8,895 nucleotides of DNA, taken from contig DGOD01000388.1 in NCBI GenBank assembly GCA_002389265.1, positions 1 to 8,895 of the forward strand. Direction: 5' to 3'. The stretch's first letter is position 1. Each line of letters starts with the position of its first letter. Shown here in pieces: positions 6,953 to 8,895 of the stretch. The notes beneath the pieces were generated by a model that made no database searches, had not been told where the DNA came from, and saw nothing but the letters and a program-made list of their open reading frames with translations. The translations under genes and the position numbers were made by a program. This stretch comes from Gammaproteobacteria bacterium UBA4475. Lineage in GTDB: Bacteria > Pseudomonadota > Gammaproteobacteria > Pseudomonadales > Azotimanducaceae.

Positions 6953-7546
6953 ATGAATAAGCGGAGCAAGTCAGAGACAGTCATGGAAGGTCGCTCAGAT
7001 AGTCTGTCTAGGCTCGTTTGTCGGTGGGGCGGATCGGTCTCGTTGGTTTTGTTGCTCGCGGCTTGTTCCTCCGGTGACCAGTATGCTGATATCAATACCT
7101 TCATGGAAGGTATCAAAGCTCAGCCGGTAGGCAGCATCGCACCGTTGCCAGAATTTGAGTCTTATCAGGCTTTCAACTATAGCGCGGCCAATCGCCGCAG
7201 CCCATTTGAACCACCGATCATCGTCGTGCCGAAAAGCGAAGAGCAGAAACGCAATGTGGGAATTAAGCCGCCGCAGGACCATGTTAAGCAGTATCTAGAG
7301 AATTACAGCTTGTCGGCGTTGTCCATGGTGGGAACCCTTGAACAAGATGGCAACACCTGGGCGCTGATTGAAGATAGTGATCAGGGTGTTCATCGAGTAC
7401 AAGTTGGTGACTATTTGGGCGCGAGTTGGGGGCAGGTTGAAAGCATCAGTGACACTCGGATGAGTATTAACGAGATTGTCAGTGATGGAGCTGGTGGCTG
7501 GTTGCGCCGGCCCAGGACGATTGAGCTGCAAGGTCTTAGTGATTAA
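6953..7546 (+). CDS. pilP: type IV pilus assembly lipoprotein PilP
   Basis: A 197-residue lipoprotein from the chosen start. The hydrophobic stretch SVSLVLLLAAC ends in the lipobox LAAC, with the lipidated cysteine at residue 38. After it, a flexible region (DQYADINTFMEGIK through SPFEPP) is the part that in the family binds the PilN/PilO dimer. A C-terminal beta-sandwich domain (about residues 105-190, including VGTLEQDGNTWALIEDSDQ and VHRVQVGDYLG) is the part that contacts the periplasmic domains of PilQ. ATG 6953 has GAGG (6943-6946) 6 nt upstream. ATG 6941 overlaps the pilO stop but lacks such a site. ATG 6983 would give a more usual signal peptide (cysteine at 28) but has no evident binding site. 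All three give the same mature protein. Confidence 0.95.
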   Translation: MNKRSKSETVMEGRSDSLSRLVCRWGGSVSLVLLLAACSSGDQYADINTFMEGIKAQPVGSIAPLPEFESYQAFNYSAANRRSPFEPPIIVVPKSEEQKRNVGIKPPQDHVKQYLENYSLSALSMVGTLEQDGNTWALIEDSDQGVHRVQVGDYLGASWGQVESISDTRMSINEIVSDGAGGWLRRPRTIELQGLSD

Positions 7547-7556
7547 ATACTATTTC

Positions 7557-7570
7557 AGGGGTGATTTATG
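7557..7570 (+). promoter_or_regulatory. ribosome binding site favouring the first pilQ start
   Basis: AGGGGTGA (7557-7564) resembles the full Shine-Dalgarno sequence and its AGGGG lies 6 nt before ATG 7568. A second, weaker site (TAGGGA, 7617-7622) precedes an in-frame ATG at 7628, which would give a more conventional signal peptide. Both starts are therefore plausible; the stronger site was used for the pilQ call. Confidence 0.55.
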
Positions 7571-8895
7571 GCAGTCACAAGAGTGACACGAGTGATTGCG
7601 ATCATTCACGGACAGGTAGGGAAAAACATGCTGACCAGACTTTTACTATTAGTGGTAGCTTACATCCCTTATTCTGCGGTGGCGGCCGTGACTATGGATG
7701 GCATTGAATTTTCGTCGTTGCCAGGTGACAAAATTGAGATACGCATGCACTTTGATGCGATGCCGCCGTTACCCACTGGCTATACGATTGAGCAGCCTGC
7801 CAGAATCGCCCTGGATCTAACAGGTGTCAGCAGTGGCTTAGTTTCAAAATACCATCAACTAGGCAGTGGGAACGCCCGCAGTGTCACGGTGGTTGAAGCT
7901 GGCGAGAGGACTCGAGTCATTGTCGCGATGACCGAGCTCATGCCCTATTCAACCCGAGTTGACGGCGATACGCTGGTGCTTCTAGTAGGTCAAATGGACA
8001 ACCAGGCGCAAGTGAACATGGCGCCCACGCAGCAATCTTCACAGGTTCTGAACCAGCAAGCAGCGGCAGTTCCGTCGGCAGGTTCTCGAATTGAAGCCAT
8101 CGATTTCAGGCGTGGCAAAGGGGGTGAGGGGCGTGTGATCGTTAACCTGTCGAATCCTGGTATTGGCGTGGATGTCTCCAGTGAGGGCGGAAAAATTCGA
8201 GTGGAATTTGCCGCGACGCAAATCCCCGCAGATCTGCAACGTCGATTGGATGTAACGGATTTTGCGACCCCGGTACTGGTGGTCGATGCTTTGCCAGAGT
8301 CAAACAACACGATCCTGATGATCGAGCCGACGGGCGACTTTGATTACCTGGCCTATCAAGCTGACAACGTCTTCACGCTGGAAGTTAAGCCCTTGACCGC
8401 CGCAGAAATGGAATCGTCCTTAGGTCAGGCATTTCGTTATCGTGGCGAGAAGTTGTCGCTGAATTTTCAAGATATTGAGATTCGTTCGGTACTTCAGCTC
8501 ATTGCTGACTTTACCGACCTTAACCTGGTGGCGAGTGATACGGTTTCTGGAAAAATCACCTTGCGATTGAAAAATGTACCTTGGGATCAGGCTTTGGATA
8601 TCATCATGAAAACCAAAGGTCTGGATAAACGCCAGCTAGGCAATGTCTTGATGGTGGCGCCCGCGGCCGAGCTGGCAGCTCGAGAAAAACTGGAGTTAGA
8701 AAGCCGCCAGCAGATTTCTGAGTTGGCGCCTCTACGGACAGAATTTATCGAAGTGAAATATGCCAAGGCCAGTGAAATTTATGCTTTGTTTAAGAGCGGT
8801 GACGAGGGTGCGGGTGCTGGTGTGGTATCGGGTCGTGGCAGTGTTATCGTCGATGAACGTACCAACTCGATTATCCTGACAGAAACGGCAAACAA
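7568..8895 (+). CDS. pilQ: type IV pilus secretin PilQ, N-terminal portion (truncated by window end)
   Basis: The first 442 residues of the outer-membrane secretin through which the pilus leaves the cell; the frame is still open at 8895. From ATG 7568 the signal peptide would run to about residue 39-40, with its hydrophobic core LTRLLLLVVAY and a likely cleavage after SAVA. Two AMIN domains follow (about 42-140, with GYTIEQPARIALDLTGV; and about 174-275, with KIRVEFAATQIP and DVTDFATPV). In known PilQ these bind peptidoglycan. They are separated by a Q/A/S-rich linker (about 141-172). The N0/STN domain begins near 295 (GEKLSLNFQDIEIRSVLQLI, then NLVASDTVSGKITLRL and VPWDQALDIIMKTKGLD). The first secretin N1 domain starts near 392 (FIEVKYAKASEIYALF). 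The pore-forming C-terminal domain lies outside the window; family members are about 700 residues. It starts 21 bp after pilP and is the last pil gene visible; aroK and aroB usually follow in relatives. Confidence 0.97.
   Translation, partial: MAVTRVTRVIAIIHGQVGKNMLTRLLLLVVAYIPYSAVAAVTMDGIEFSSLPGDKIEIRMHFDAMPPLPTGYTIEQPARIALDLTGVSSGLVSKYHQLGSGNARSVTVVEAGERTRVIVAMTELMPYSTRVDGDTLVLLVGQMDNQAQVNMAPTQQSSQVLNQQAAAVPSAGSRIEAIDFRRGKGGEGRVIVNLSNPGIGVDVSSEGGKIRVEFAATQIPADLQRRLDVTDFATPVLVVDALPESNNTILMIEPTGDFDYLAYQADNVFTLEVKPLTAAEMESSLGQAFRYRGEKLSLNFQDIEIRSVLQLIADFTDLNLVASDTVSGKITLRLKNVPWDQALDIIMKTKGLDKRQLGNVLMVAPAAELAAREKLELESRQQISELAPLRTEFIEVKYAKASEIYALFKSGDEGAGAGVVSGRGSVIVDERTNSIILTETAN

Overview
The window looks like chromosomal DNA from a gammaproteobacterium of the Pseudomonas / Oceanospirillales / Cellvibrionales kind. 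The evidence is gene order and protein sequence. rpmE, a single-domain malic enzyme, a PBP1A gene pointing the other way, and then pilM-N-O-P-Q is the arrangement I recall around ponA-pilMNOPQ in Pseudomonas and relatives. The PilQ portion also reads close to the Pseudomonas protein through its AMIN, N0 and N1 regions. I see no sign of phage, insertion sequence, CRISPR, tRNA or rRNA. Base composition and codon use look even across the window.

Layout. Positions 1-163 hold the end of a 21-bp tandem repeat array and a possible start of a divergent minus-strand gene (priA lies here in relatives; not proven). rpmE (215-430, +) has a good sigma70 promoter and ends in a strong intrinsic terminator (527-554). 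The malic enzyme gene (616-1866, +) converges on mrcA/ponA (1886-4267, -) with only 19 bp between them. A 368-bp intergenic region (4268-4635) separates mrcA from the pil operon and holds divergent -10 boxes, a chain of inverted repeats and one doubtful 39-codon ORF. pilM (4636), pilN (5737), pilO (6306), pilP (6953) and pilQ (7568, running off the window end) form a tight + strand operon with gaps of 2 to 33 bp or none.

How the genes work together. PilM (cytoplasmic actin-like ATP binder), PilN and PilO (bitopic inner-membrane proteins) and PilP (lipoprotein) form the alignment subcomplex of the type IV pilus machine. It links the inner-membrane motor to the PilQ secretin in the outer membrane. 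PilN carries the INLLPWR motif that docks into PilM, and PilP's C-terminal domain is known to contact PilQ's periplasmic domains. PBP1A builds peptidoglycan, the layer the pilus machine must cross. The shared intergenic region puts the two transcription units back to back, but nothing here shows co-regulation. rpmE and the malic enzyme are housekeeping genes.

Novelty. The protein-coding content is ordinary and fully explained by known families. The only material worth a second look is non-coding: the chained inverted repeats upstream of pilM, the 21-bp tandem array at the left edge, and a 16-bp perfect palindrome embedded in the rpmE terminator. I found no evidence of an undescribed multi-gene system.
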